From CAIVAT01 sp964473485 (lineage in GTDB: Bacteria > Bacteroidota > Bacteroidia > Bacteroidales > FEN-979), in assembly GCA_964473485.1 (NCBI GenBank), contig CAYYPH010000003.1, positions 1-64,000 of the forward strand: a DNA stretch of 64,000 nt. The letters are read 5' to 3'. The position numbers and the translations under genes are program-made. Each line of letters starts with the position of its first letter. Position 1 is the stretch's first letter. This document shows positions 42,620-50,990 of the stretch, one piece after another. Under the pieces are notes generated by a model. That model did no database searches. It was not told where the DNA came from and worked only from the letters and a program-made list of their open reading frames with translations.

Positions 42620-43204
42620 ATGGAGAAGGAATATTTTGCCCATGCCACGGCTGTGGTCGATGAGGGATGCACCATCGGAAAGGGAACAAAGATCTGGCAT
42701 TTCACCCACATCATGAACGACTGCCTGATTGGTGAAAACTGCAACCTGGGGCAGAATGTGGTGGTCTCACCGGGTGTAGTGCTTGGGAAGAATGTAAAAG
42801 TGCAGAACAACGTATCGATCTACACCGGGGTGATCTGTGAGGATGATGTATTTCTCGGCCCTTCCATGGTTTTTACAAACGTGATCAATCCCCGGAGCCA
42901 CATCCTGCGCCGCGATCAGTACCAGAAGACGCATGTAAGGCGCGGAGCCTCGATCGGAGCCAACGCGACCATCGTTTGCGGTCACGATATAGGGGAGTTC
43001 GCCTTTATCGGTGCAGGTGCGGTGGTTACCAGGGACGTTCCGGCCTATGCCCTGGTCGTGGGGAATCCCGGCAGGTTGGTGGGTTGGATGAGCGAATACG
43101 GTCACCGGCTGGCATTTGATGAAAACGGCATTGCCACATGTCCAGAAAGCGGGGAGAAGTACCGGAAGACCGGCGACGGGAAGGTTGAAAAACTCACGCG
43201 ATAA
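42620..43204 (+). CDS. wbpD: Hexapeptide-repeat acetyltransferase, WbpD type
   Basis: A 194-residue left-handed beta-helix acyltransferase. Hexapeptide repeats run from about residue 15 to 145 (for example GENCNLGQNVVVSPGVVLGKNV), with the FLGPSMVFTNVINPRSH stretch and the short C-terminal cap as in WbpD. It N-acetylates the 3-amino group of the UDP-glucuronate made by WbpE, using acetyl-CoA. It starts 1 base after the wbpE stop codon, so it is translationally coupled, and is followed by wbpB. Confidence 0.9.
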   Translation: MEKEYFAHATAVVDEGCTIGKGTKIWHFTHIMNDCLIGENCNLGQNVVVSPGVVLGKNVKVQNNVSIYTGVICEDDVFLGPSMVFTNVINPRSHILRRDQYQKTHVRRGASIGANATIVCGHDIGEFAFIGAGAVVTRDVPAYALVVGNPGRLVGWMSEYGHRLAFDENGIATCPESGEKYRKTGDGKVEKLTR

Positions 43205-43234
43205 TATCAATGTCGATTTTTTGATTGAAACCTT

Positions 43235-44215
43235 ATGGATAAACCCATGAATTTTGCATTGATCGGAGCGGCCGGCTATATCGCCCCGCGCCATATGAAA
43301 GCCATCAAAGAGACCGGCAACAGGCTGGTCTGCGCGCTCGATCCCTATGATGGAGTGGGGATTATGGACAGCTATTTTCCCGGGTGCGATTTTTTTATTG
43401 AACCGGAGCGTTTCGACCGGCACATGGATAAACTCAGACGATTGTCGCTGGCAAAGAAGCGCCTGGATGAGAATAAGGTCGATTTTGTGAGCATCTGTTC
43501 GCCAAACTACATGCACGATTCACACATAAGACTGGCCCTCAGGAACGATGCCAACGCCATCTGCGAGAAGCCGATCGTTCTGAATCCATGGAATCTTGAC
43601 GCTCTCAAAGAAATTGAGAAAGAGTACAGGAAGAAGGTCTATACGATCCTGCAATTGCGGCTGCACCCTTCCATCAGGGCGCTGAAGGAGGAGATCAGGC
43701 AGGCTCCAGCCGGAAAGAAATACGATCTCGACCTTACCTACATCACCTCGAGGGGGAACTGGTATTACCGTTCCTGGAAAGGCGACCCGCAAAAGTCAGG
43801 CGGTATAGCCACCAACATCGGGGTTCATTTTTTCGACATGCTTTGCTGGATCTTCGGCCCGGTGAAAGTCAACAAGGTGCATGTTTTGCGCGAAAACAAA
43901 GCGGCCGGTTTTCTCCAGCTCGCGAATGCCAATATACGGTGGTTTCTCAGCATCGATTACAATGATATTCCCGAAGAGGTGAAAAAGACCAGTAAAAGGA
44001 CCTTCCGGTCACTTACCCTGGGCGAACGCGAAGTGGAATTCAGCGACGGCTTCACCGACCTGCACACCGATTCTTACCGCGAGATTCTGGCAGGCAGAGG
44101 TTTCGGGTTGAACGATGCCAAACAGAGCATCAACGTGGTATACAATATCAGGAATGCCGACCTGCTGGGACTAAAGGGTGATTATCATCCTATATTAAAA
44201 TCGGTCACATTGTGA
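43235..44215 (+). CDS. wbpB: UDP-GlcNAcA 3-dehydrogenase, WbpB type (Gfo/Idh/MocA)
   Basis: A 326-residue NAD-dependent oxidoreductase. The N-terminal Rossmann motif is NFALIGAAGYIAPRHMKAIK; ICEKPIVLNPW carries the family Lys; DLTYITSRGNWYYRSWKGDP and TNIGVHFFDMLCWIFG are nearly identical in kind to Pseudomonas WbpB. It oxidises C3 of UDP-N-acetylglucosaminuronate, and WbpE then aminates the product. The supply enzyme (WbpA) and the epimerase (WbpI) are not in the window. With wbpE and wbpD it completes three steps of the diacetamido-glucuronate pathway. Confidence 0.92.
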   Translation: MDKPMNFALIGAAGYIAPRHMKAIKETGNRLVCALDPYDGVGIMDSYFPGCDFFIEPERFDRHMDKLRRLSLAKKRLDENKVDFVSICSPNYMHDSHIRLALRNDANAICEKPIVLNPWNLDALKEIEKEYRKKVYTILQLRLHPSIRALKEEIRQAPAGKKYDLDLTYITSRGNWYYRSWKGDPQKSGGIATNIGVHFFDMLCWIFGPVKVNKVHVLRENKAAGFLQLANANIRWFLSIDYNDIPEEVKKTSKRTFRSLTLGEREVEFSDGFTDLHTDSYREILAGRGFGLNDAKQSINVVYNIRNADLLGLKGDYHPILKSVTL

Positions 44216-44241
44216 TATTTTGTTTTTTTGATGTATTTTCG
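44210..44241 (+). promoter_or_regulatory. Putative promoter of galE
   Basis: TTG at 44210-44212, 21 bases, then TATTTTCG at 44234-44241 (one mismatch to TAnnTTTG). The -33 part overlaps the end of wbpB. Confidence 0.4.
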
Positions 44242-44275
44242 TGCCTTCTCAAATCAGTAACCAATAATCAGGCAG

Positions 44276-45310
44276 ATGAAAATCTTAGTGACCGGAGGCA
44301 CCGGTTATATCGGCTCCCATACGGTCGTTGAACTTCAGGAAAAGGGGCACGAGGTGGTCATTGTCGATAACCTCTCCAACTCGTCCATTGACGTGTTGGA
44401 GAACATCTCAAAGATCACCGGGAAAAAACCGTTGTTCGAGAAATTCGACCTTACCGATGCCGACAGGACGGCAGCCTTTTTTCAATTGCACAACGACATC
44501 AGTGCCGTTATCCATTTTGCAGCCTTCAAGGCAGTTGGCGAATCGGTGGAACAACCCCTGATGTATTACCGCAACAACCTGGCTTCGCTGATCAATATCC
44601 TGCAGGGAATGATTGACAACGGCATTTCCGATATCGTCTTTTCCTCCTCCTGTACCGTTTACGGCCAGCCTGCGAAACTTCCGGTAAGCGAGGAGACCCC
44701 TGTACAGAAGGCAGCATCTCCATACGGCAACACCAAACAGATTTCCGAGGAGGTCATCACCGATACCAGCCTTAGCTTTAACATCCGGGCCATCCTGCTG
44801 CGCTATTTCAACCCGATCGGAGCCCATGAGACTGCCCTCATCGGTGAATTGCCGCTTGGCGTTCCCAATTGCCTGATGCCTTACATTACACAGACAGCCA
44901 TTGGCAAACGCCCGTTCCTGAGGGTCTGGGGTGATGATTACAACACCCCCGATGGCACAGCCATCCGCGACTATATTCATGTGGTCGATCTGGCCAGGGC
45001 CCACGTGGTGGCGGTCGAGCGCATGGCAAACAACCGTTGCAAAAGCAAGGTGGAGGTATTCAATCTCGGCACTGGCAATGGCTTTTCGGTTATGGAGGTG
45101 ATCAATTCCTTCCAGCGGTCAACGGGGATGAAATTGCCTTATGAAATCAAGGAACGCAGGCCGGGCGATGTTGAACAGATCTGGGCTGACACCGGATATG
45201 CCAACTGCGAACTGGGCTGGAAGGCAGAGAAAACCCTCGATGAGATGACGCTTTCGGCCTGGAGATGGGAGGAGGCTCTGGCACGCCGGGGAACATCACC
45301 GGCAAAATAG
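44276..45310 (+). CDS. galE: UDP-glucose 4-epimerase
   Basis: A 344-residue short-chain-dehydrogenase-type epimerase. The NAD motif is GGTGYIGS (about 6-13); the catalytic Ser-x-Thr region is SSSCTVYGQP and the active-site Tyr/Lys pair is in SPYGNTKQ. It interconverts UDP-glucose and UDP-galactose, and related enzymes act on the N-acetylated forms. RYFNPIGAH is diagnostic for GalE. It follows the wbp genes by 60 bases on the same strand, suggesting a supply role for surface sugars. Confidence 0.93.
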   Translation: MKILVTGGTGYIGSHTVVELQEKGHEVVIVDNLSNSSIDVLENISKITGKKPLFEKFDLTDADRTAAFFQLHNDISAVIHFAAFKAVGESVEQPLMYYRNNLASLINILQGMIDNGISDIVFSSSCTVYGQPAKLPVSEETPVQKAASPYGNTKQISEEVITDTSLSFNIRAILLRYFNPIGAHETALIGELPLGVPNCLMPYITQTAIGKRPFLRVWGDDYNTPDGTAIRDYIHVVDLARAHVVAVERMANNRCKSKVEVFNLGTGNGFSVMEVINSFQRSTGMKLPYEIKERRPGDVEQIWADTGYANCELGWKAEKTLDEMTLSAWRWEEALARRGTSPAK

Positions 45311-45412
45311 TGCGTATCCACGCTTCCGGAAGGAAAATGGGTCAGTTGCATGATTGCATCAGCAGGAATCAATGAAACAGAATAATTCACAATACAATCA
45401 AACATACAAAAG

Positions 45413-46462
45413 ATGAAAACAATTCTCATCACGGGAGGTGCGGGTTTTATCGGCTCGCATGTGGTTCGCCTGTTTGTCAGGAAATATCCCGACTACAAGA
45501 TCGTCAACCTTGATAACCTTACCTATGCCGGTAATCTTGCCAACCTAAGGGATGTGGAGAACGAACCCAACTATGAGTTTGTAAAGGCAGATATCACCGC
45601 CGGAGAACTGATGAAGGCGTTGTTCAGGAAACACCGGTTTGACGGGGTGATCCATCTTGCTGCCGAATCGCATGTCGACCGGTCGATTGCCAGCCCCATG
45701 GAGTTTATCTATACCAATATCGTGGGGACAGTGAATCTGCTGAATGCAGCCCGTCTGGTGTGGGAGAATGATGAAAACAAAAGGTTCTACCATATTTCCA
45801 CCGATGAGGTTTTCGGATCTCTTGGCGCCACGGGGTATTTCTTTGAGGATACCGCTTACGATCCCCGCAGTCCTTATTCGGCTTCAAAGGCCAGTTCCGA
45901 TCACCTTGTAAGAGCGTACTTTCACACCTATAAACTGCCCGTGGTGATTTCGAACTGTTCAAATAACTACGGACCCAATCAGTTTCCCGAGAAACTCATT
46001 CCGCTGGCCATCAACAATATAAAGAACAACAAACTCATTCCCGTTTACGGTAAGGGCGAAAACATCCGCGACTGGCTTTACGTTGAGGATCATGCTGCGG
46101 CAATCGACGCTATCTATCACAAGGGTGTCACCGGTGAGACTTACAATATCGGCGGGCACAACGAATGGAAGAACATTGACCTGATAAGGCTTTTGTGCGA
46201 GATCATGGACCGGAAGCTCAAACGTTCGGCCGGAACCTCAGCCAACCTGATCACTTTCGTGAAAGACCGAGCCGGCCATGATCTCAGGTATGCCATTAAT
46301 TCGGAGAAGATTCAGAAGGAGCTGGGATGGACCCCGAGCCTGCAGTTTGAAGAGGGACTTGAAAAAACCGTAACCTGGTACCTGGCCAACGAGGAGTGGA
46401 TGAAAAATATCACCTCCGGCGATTACCAGAAATATTACGAAAGCCAATACCTGAAGAGATAA
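45413..46462 (+). CDS. rfbB: dTDP-glucose 4,6-dehydratase
   Basis: A 349-residue member of the extended short-chain dehydrogenases. The NAD motif is GGAGFIGSH (about 7-15); STDEVFGS holds the catalytic Thr-Asp-Glu, and SPYSASKAS the Tyr and Lys. It turns dTDP-glucose into dTDP-4-keto-6-deoxyglucose, the precursor of rhamnose and other deoxysugars. The other rhamnose genes are not in the window. The stop codon TAA is the first part of the terminator stem that follows. Confidence 0.94.
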   Translation: MKTILITGGAGFIGSHVVRLFVRKYPDYKIVNLDNLTYAGNLANLRDVENEPNYEFVKADITAGELMKALFRKHRFDGVIHLAAESHVDRSIASPMEFIYTNIVGTVNLLNAARLVWENDENKRFYHISTDEVFGSLGATGYFFEDTAYDPRSPYSASKASSDHLVRAYFHTYKLPVVISNCSNNYGPNQFPEKLIPLAINNIKNNKLIPVYGKGENIRDWLYVEDHAAAIDAIYHKGVTGETYNIGGHNEWKNIDLIRLLCEIMDRKLKRSAGTSANLITFVKDRAGHDLRYAINSEKIQKELGWTPSLQFEEGLEKTVTWYLANEEWMKNITSGDYQKYYESQYLKR

Positions 46463-46496
46463 AAAAAAGCCCCGCCGGACGGCGGGGCTTTTTTTT
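46461..46496. terminator. Strong bidirectional terminator between rfbB and fabD
   Basis: A-run, then AGCCCCGCC, loop GGAC, then GGCGGGGCT and a T-run. The stem is perfect, G/C-rich and has A on one side and T on the other, so it works on both strands. It sits between the converging rfbB and fabD genes. Confidence 0.92.
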
Positions 46497-46499
46497 ATC

Positions 46500-47375
46500 T
46501 CAGGCGCCTGATACAGTGACGCCCGGACCGATTTTCGCAATCAGCCCCTGGAGTACGTTGCCGGGACCAACTTCGGTGAAGTGGGTGGCCCCGTGCGCGA
46601 TCATGTTTTGCACCGTCTGTGTCCAGAGTACAGGCGCTGTGAGCTGGGCCACAAGGTTTGTCCTGATTGTTTCAGGATCGGTCACCGGCTGGGCGGTGGC
46701 ATTCTGGTAAACAGGGCAAACGGGAGCCTGGATGTCGGCCAGCCTGATCGCCTCGGCCAGTTCAACCCTGGCTGGTTCCATCAGCGGTGAGTGAAACGCT
46801 CCGCCGACCTTGAGCGGCAGGGCGCGACGGGCGCCGGCGGCTTTCAGTCGCTCGCAGGCGATCTCAATACCTTTGATGCTGCCTGAGATGACCAGTTGTC
46901 CGGGGCTGTTGTAATTAGCCGGAACAACCACCTCGTCGATTGACCGGCAGATCTCTTCAACCTTTGCGTCGTCGAGTCCCAGGATGGCGGCCATGGTTGA
47001 GGGTTCCGATTCACAGGCTTTCTGCATGGCCCTGGCCCTGGCAGATACCAGTCTGAGACCTTCGTCGAATGAGAGTGCTCTGGAGGCAACCAGCGCACTG
47101 AATTCTCCCAGTGAATGGCCGGCCGCCATTTCGGGCTTAAAGTTTTCGCCAAGGGTGGCGGCAAGAATGACGGAATGCAGAAAAATGGCCGGCTGCGTAA
47201 CCTTGGTCTGCCTGAGGTCCTCATCGGTGCCGGTGAACATCAGGTCTGTGATCCTGAAACCGAGGATCTCGTTTGCCTTCTCGAACATCTCGCGGGCAAC
47301 CGCCGAACTTTCATACAAGTCCTTGCCCATTCCCGTGAACTGGGCTCCCTGCCCCGGGAAAACATATGCTTTCAT
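46500..47375 (-). CDS. fabD: Malonyl-CoA:ACP transacylase
   Basis: A 291-residue enzyme that moves malonyl from CoA to acyl carrier protein for fatty acid synthesis. It has the N-terminal GQGAQFTGMG, the active-site serine in AAGHSLGEFSAL (about residue 92), and the GAFHSPLM motif carrying the catalytic His. It is the last gene of a short leftward unit after the Bax-inhibitor-1 gene (50-base gap), and ends against the bidirectional terminator. Confidence 0.95.
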   Translation of the reverse strand: MKAYVFPGQGAQFTGMGKDLYESSAVAREMFEKANEILGFRITDLMFTGTDEDLRQTKVTQPAIFLHSVILAATLGENFKPEMAAGHSLGEFSALVASRALSFDEGLRLVSARARAMQKACESEPSTMAAILGLDDAKVEEICRSIDEVVVPANYNSPGQLVISGSIKGIEIACERLKAAGARRALPLKVGGAFHSPLMEPARVELAEAIRLADIQAPVCPVYQNATAQPVTDPETIRTNLVAQLTAPVLWTQTVQNMIAHGATHFTEVGPGNVLQGLIAKIGPGVTVSGA

Positions 47376-47425
47376 AAGAATCCGGTATTAAGTGGTTAAA
47401 TTGAAGATTACCTCCAATGCGATGG

Positions 47426-48157
47426 CTACTTCCGGTCGCCCAGAAAACGCAGCAGAAAGATGAACAGGTTAATAAAATCAAGGTACAATGTCAGCGCACC
47501 CATGATGCTCATTTTCCGGGCGTTGTCGGCTCCGTACTCACCGGCGTTGGCGCCGATATTCTTCAGGCGTTGCACATCATAAGCTGTCAATCCGGTGAAA
47601 ATGAGGACTCCGATGATGCTGATGATGTAATCCATCGTTCCGCTTTTCAGAAAGAAGTTCACGAGCATGGCGATCATCAGACCGATAAGCCCCATCATCA
47701 TGATGGATCCGAATTTTGTGAGATCGGTCTTGGTGGTATACCCGGTCACCGCCATCACACCGAACATGGCCGCTGTAACGGCAAAGGTCTTGTAAACGGA
47801 GGCTGCCGTATATACGAGCAGGATAAAACTCAGGCTCATACCCATGAGGACCGAGAACGTGACAAAAAGAAGTGTCAAAATGGCAGGTGACAGTCGTTGA
47901 AAACCGAACGACATGAGCAGCACAAAACCGATCGGGGCCAGGGTAACGATCCAGCCAAGACCTGTAAGTCCGCCGGTTTCGATGTTGATCAGCGTGGTGA
48001 TCAGCGATCCGTTGGTGGCAAAAAGATAGGCCGTGACGGCTGTCACAACCATGGCCAGGGTCATCCATGCAAACACCTGGGCCATGAAGGTCTTCGCAAC
48101 AGCAGCAGTCTGGTTGCCCGAAGTCGTGAAGTATTGGTTATTTGATTGTTCAAACAT
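47426..48157 (-). CDS. Bax inhibitor-1 / YccA-family membrane protein
   Basis: A 243-residue polytopic protein with seven predicted transmembrane helices. The family features FAWMTLAMVVTAVTAYLFA near the start, GLTAYDVQRLKN near the end, and the acidic helix-7 region are present. Bacterial relatives (YetJ, YccA) are pH-sensitive calcium-leak channels or interact with membrane proteases; which applies here cannot be said. It has a strong Shine-Dalgarno, AAAGGAGATC, 8 bases before the ATG. The region upstream is a repeat island. Confidence 0.9.
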   Translation of the reverse strand: MFEQSNNQYFTTSGNQTAAVAKTFMAQVFAWMTLAMVVTAVTAYLFATNGSLITTLINIETGGLTGLGWIVTLAPIGFVLLMSFGFQRLSPAILTLLFVTFSVLMGMSLSFILLVYTAASVYKTFAVTAAMFGVMAVTGYTTKTDLTKFGSIMMMGLIGLMIAMLVNFFLKSGTMDYIISIIGVLIFTGLTAYDVQRLKNIGANAGEYGADNARKMSIMGALTLYLDFINLFIFLLRFLGDRK

Positions 48158-48259
48158 GTTTTGATCTCCTTTTTATTTTAGGTATTAGGTATTAGGTATT
48201 AGGCATTAGGGATTAGAACGATATTCGTTTTCCGTTTTCAATTTTCAATTTTCCATTGC
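48158..48259. repeat. Micro-repeat island between the Bax-inhibitor-1 gene and folE
   Basis: After the first 20 bases (Shine-Dalgarno of the leftward gene), four GTATTAG-type units (about 48180-48215), then ATTCGTTTTCCGTTTTC and two CAATTTTC units. The TTTTCCGTTTTC word is the inverse of the GAAAACGGAAAAC word at 49-66. This island lies between two leftward genes, unlike the convergent ones. Confidence 0.8.
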
Positions 48260-48874
48260 TCAGTGCAGTTTCTGCCCGATCAGGTGAAGGAACTCGGCGC
48301 GCGTTTTATCGCGTTCGAATGCTCCAACAAAGTCCGATGTCGTCGTGACAGAATTTTGTTTCTGAACGCCGCGCATGGCCATACACAAATGCTGTGCCTC
48401 GATGACGACTGCCACGCCAAGCGGTTTCAGTGTATCGTTGATGGCGTCCTTGATCTGCATGGTGAGCCGTTCCTGCACCTGCAAACGCCGGGCATAGATT
48501 TCCACCACCCGGGCTATTTTACTGAGACCGGTGATATATTTGTCGGGGATATAGGCCACATGAGCCTTACCGATAAACGGGACCATGTGGTGTTCGCAAA
48601 GCGAATAGATCTCGATGTCTTTTACGATCACCATCTCGCGGTAATCCTCGCGGAACTTGGCCGATAAAAGGATCTGTTTGGGATCAAGCTCGTATCCCTG
48701 GGTGAAAAACTGGATGGCTTTGGCCACCCGGAGCGGGGTTTTGAGCAAACCCTCGCGGTCGGGGTTTTCACCGATCAGCCGGAGGATCTCGCGGTAATGA
48801 TTGCTAAGCTGGCTGGTGATCTCGGAGTTGTACTCCTCAACTTTTTCGTAGTTCTTTTTACTGGGTCGGGCCAT
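48260..48874 (-). CDS. folE: GTP cyclohydrolase I
   Basis: A 204-residue enzyme that opens GTP to form dihydroneopterin triphosphate, the first step toward folate, tetrahydrobiopterin and queuosine. Zinc ligands are seen in SLCEHHMVPF (Cys and His) and AQHLCMAMRG (second Cys). It lies 11 bases downstream of a PTPS gene on the same strand. PTPS uses its product, so the pair forms two consecutive steps of pterin synthesis. Confidence 0.95.
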   Translation of the reverse strand: MARPSKKNYEKVEEYNSEITSQLSNHYREILRLIGENPDREGLLKTPLRVAKAIQFFTQGYELDPKQILLSAKFREDYREMVIVKDIEIYSLCEHHMVPFIGKAHVAYIPDKYITGLSKIARVVEIYARRLQVQERLTMQIKDAINDTLKPLGVAVVIEAQHLCMAMRGVQKQNSVTTTSDFVGAFERDKTRAEFLHLIGQKLH

Positions 48875-48885
48875 TTTGATAAAAA

Positions 48886-49311
48886 TTACTGACCATAATA
48901 TTCGATGATGTTGTTTTCTGATTGTTCAAGCCTGATGCAGTGCAACCAGGCGCCAAGAGCGCGGATGTCGTCTTCAATTTCGTTCCAGATCCCGATTGCT
49001 ATGTTTTCGCTCGTCGGTACTTTGCCGGCCAGGAAGTCGACCTCGAGGTTCAGGTTCTTATGGTCGACTTTTTTCAGGATCTTCTCCTCGATAAGGCGGC
49101 TGACGTGACGCAGGTGAACGATCAGGCCGGTTTTCGGATCAGGGTACCCACGGATGGTGACGAACAAAATGTAGTTGTGTCCGTGCCAGTTGGGGTTAGA
49201 ACATTTGCCGAATACCTCCAGATTCTGGTCATCGCTATATTCGGGAAGGAATAAACGGTGAGCCGCGCTGAAATGTTCACGCCGGATGATATATACCATC
49301 TTTTCGTTCAT
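48886..49311 (-). CDS. 6-pyruvoyl-tetrahydropterin synthase, eukaryote-like
   Basis: A 141-residue enzyme of the PTPS family. Zinc ligands H18, H43 and H45 and catalytic Cys37 are present. The motif is C-x5-HGHNY (CSNPNWHGHNY) with FSAAHRLF, NLEVFGKC, VDHKNLNLEVDF and a C-terminal ENNIIEYYG, all close to animal PTPS and unlike the QueD-type gene at 33210. PTPS turns dihydroneopterin triphosphate into 6-pyruvoyl-tetrahydropterin, the precursor of tetrahydrobiopterin. It is followed 11 bases later by folE, which makes its substrate. A queuosine role remains possible, as some PTPS enzymes have both activities. An in-frame ATG at 49299 is an alternative start. Confidence 0.85.
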   Translation of the reverse strand: MNEKMVYIIRREHFSAAHRLFLPEYSDDQNLEVFGKCSNPNWHGHNYILFVTIRGYPDPKTGLIVHLRHVSRLIEEKILKKVDHKNLNLEVDFLAGKVPTSENIAIGIWNEIEDDIRALGAWLHCIRLEQSENNIIEYYGQ

Positions 49312-49314
49312 AAT

Positions 49315-50352
49315 TTACAAAGATACGGATTTTTTCCTGAAAAGATCGAACCGCAATCCCCCCCAAATTCTTAACTGGAATAAATCGTAATCGAAAAGCG
49401 CCTGGCTGAGCCTGTCAGGAACTGATTGAAGGGAGGTCTGCAAGGCTCCGCCGATAAACCATTTCCCGGAATTGTATCCCATGGCGACGCGGACTCCTGC
49501 TTTCAGCACAAACTCAAAATCGTGGTAATCGCCGGCATCGGCTTCAAAGGTGTAGAACTGCGCGGCGACGCCGGGTAGCACGGTCCCGCTGAAATACACA
49601 TACTTCAGTAAAACAATGGTATAGCTGTAGCCTGGCGCGAGGCCCAGGGCAACGACGGTTCCTCCGGTAAATTGGTTACTGACCGGGATGTTGTATTGCC
49701 TGGCCAGTTCCTCGGGAATGATCCCGTGATCGGATGAGAGCCTGAAATATAAAACCGAGGGCCTTACCAGAAAGCTTCCGGCGCTTCTCTTCTGCCGTTC
49801 GTTCTGGATGAATGCGGCGCGCAATGAAAATTTCTGCGCATTATAGATCCAATAACCGGCAGCGCCGAACGAAACACTTGCCATATCGGGCATCAGGTAA
49901 TAGGAGTGATCGCTGCGCTGGGGGTAACTGATGTAAAAGCCCCGGTAATTCTGATAGAACAATTCACCCGCGACCGAACGTCCAAACGCATTTACCCGGA
50001 GGTCGAGCGACGATGTCTTTCCATATAATCCGGCATTTCTCCATGGAAAAAGGTTTTCGACCGATAATCCTATTCCTAACCATTTGTAATTTGCCCCGAT
50101 GCCCAGCCTGAAATCGACATTGGGCCTGTAGACAATTTTGTCGATATTGCCCGGGTTGCTCATGATCGAGGCATCCTGGAACACGGAATAAATCCGCGTG
50201 GTCAAAAGATCAGTATAATCCCCGATAAACAGGGTGTCTATTTTTGAGAGTACGGATGATGCATTTTCGCTGTTTTGTGCCAATGAAGTCTCTGCCGTAA
50301 TGATCACCATGGCGACTACCATGAAAATAATCAGGACGGATAACTTCTGCAT
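49315..50352 (-). CDS. DUF4421-family outer-membrane protein
   Basis: A 345-residue protein with a signal peptide (about 1-25, ending SLAQ). The body is beta-rich with many Tyr, Gly and Phe and the stretch YRPNVDFRLGIGANYKWLGIGLS, which matches the DUF4421 family as I know it, found in Bacteroidota. It is probably an outer-membrane barrel, but the function is unknown. It follows a small membrane protein by 2 bases and precedes the PTPS gene by 3 bases, so it belongs to the same leftward operon. Confidence 0.72.
   Translation of the reverse strand: MQKLSVLIIFMVVAMVIITAETSLAQNSENASSVLSKIDTLFIGDYTDLLTTRIYSVFQDASIMSNPGNIDKIVYRPNVDFRLGIGANYKWLGIGLSVENLFPWRNAGLYGKTSSLDLRVNAFGRSVAGELFYQNYRGFYISYPQRSDHSYYLMPDMASVSFGAAGYWIYNAQKFSLRAAFIQNERQKRSAGSFLVRPSVLYFRLSSDHGIIPEELARQYNIPVSNQFTGGTVVALGLAPGYSYTIVLLKYVYFSGTVLPGVAAQFYTFEADAGDYHDFEFVLKAGVRVAMGYNSGKWFIGGALQTSLQSVPDRLSQALFDYDLFQLRIWGGLRFDLFRKKSVSL
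49318..49325 (-). promoter_or_regulatory. Putative internal -7 element for the PTPS-folE pair
   Basis: TATCTTTG on the minus strand, exact TAnnTTTG, at the stop codon of the upstream DUF4421 gene. It would allow the pterin genes to be transcribed apart from the sprE operon. The distance to the ATG at 49311 is very short, so a leaderless transcript or the start at 49299 would follow. Confidence 0.4.
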
Positions 50353-50354
50353 GG

Positions 50355-50759
50355 TTATGCACCGGTGGTTCCTGTTCCGGGCCTTTTGCTTGCACCGACA
50401 ACCATCACGGTTTCAAATATGGTATAACAGAGGTAAAGCACCAGGAAGGAGATCATGAATGGAAGAGCGTCGTCCCTGTTCAGCAGCACATAACCGATCA
50501 TGACCAGGAGATAAAGAACCAGTTTGGCAATGATGGTCAGCAGAAAGGTGTTGACAAACCTGATGAATTTTTTGTGCATGGAACGCAGGATGACCCAAAA
50601 GGAGAGCAGGGTACAGGCGATAAAGAAAAAAAACAGGAACGGGGTTGATGGTGAGAGGTACCCGTCTGGAATAATAAAAGCGGCACCCAGGACGATCAAT
50701 CCCGCAACGGCCGAAAATATCAGCAACCGGCGTAAAAAATCGACATACAGAGATCTCAT
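50355..50759 (-). CDS. Small four-helix membrane protein, ATP-synthase-associated type
   Basis: A 134-residue protein with four hydrophobic helices (about 10-30, 40-58, 68-92 and 98-122). In other Bacteroidota a protein of this size and shape stands between AtpZ and the F0 subunit A gene, and is treated as an AtpI-like accessory protein. Here the F0 genes do not follow; a DUF4421 gene does. I infer the family from order and topology rather than from a motif. It is 21 bases after atpZ. Confidence 0.6.
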   Translation of the reverse strand: MRSLYVDFLRRLLIFSAVAGLIVLGAAFIIPDGYLSPSTPFLFFFFIACTLLSFWVILRSMHKKFIRFVNTFLLTIIAKLVLYLLVMIGYVLLNRDDALPFMISFLVLYLCYTIFETVMVVGASKRPGTGTTGA

Positions 50760-50780
50760 TTTAAATAATTATCAGTTAAC

Positions 50781-50990
50781 CTATTTTTTCAGCAGGTCTT
50801 TTACCGCGTGGTAGATGGAGATGATGACGGCACCCAGTGAGAGGACGACGGTAAACAGGGGGCTGGTATCGAGCCACTGATCCAATTTCCAGCCGCCAAA
50901 CACACCCAGGCAGATGATGACCAGCATCTGGATCGCGATCCCCGAATACCGGGCGTATGAGTTAAGGTTTTTGCGCGGTTCTGTTTTCAT
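50781..50990 (-). CDS. AtpZ/AtpI-family protein
   Basis: A 69-residue protein with two transmembrane helices (about 16-36 and 42-62). The short linker GVFGGWKLDQWLDTSP between the helices is the conserved part of the family. AtpZ helps assemble the F1Fo ATP synthase and may carry Mg2+ or Ca2+. The gene overlaps the end of the bactofilin gene by 29 bases and is therefore translationally coupled to it. The ATP synthase structural genes are not in the window. Confidence 0.85.
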   Translation of the reverse strand: MKTEPRKNLNSYARYSGIAIQMLVIICLGVFGGWKLDQWLDTSPLFTVVLSLGAVIISIYHAVKDLLKK

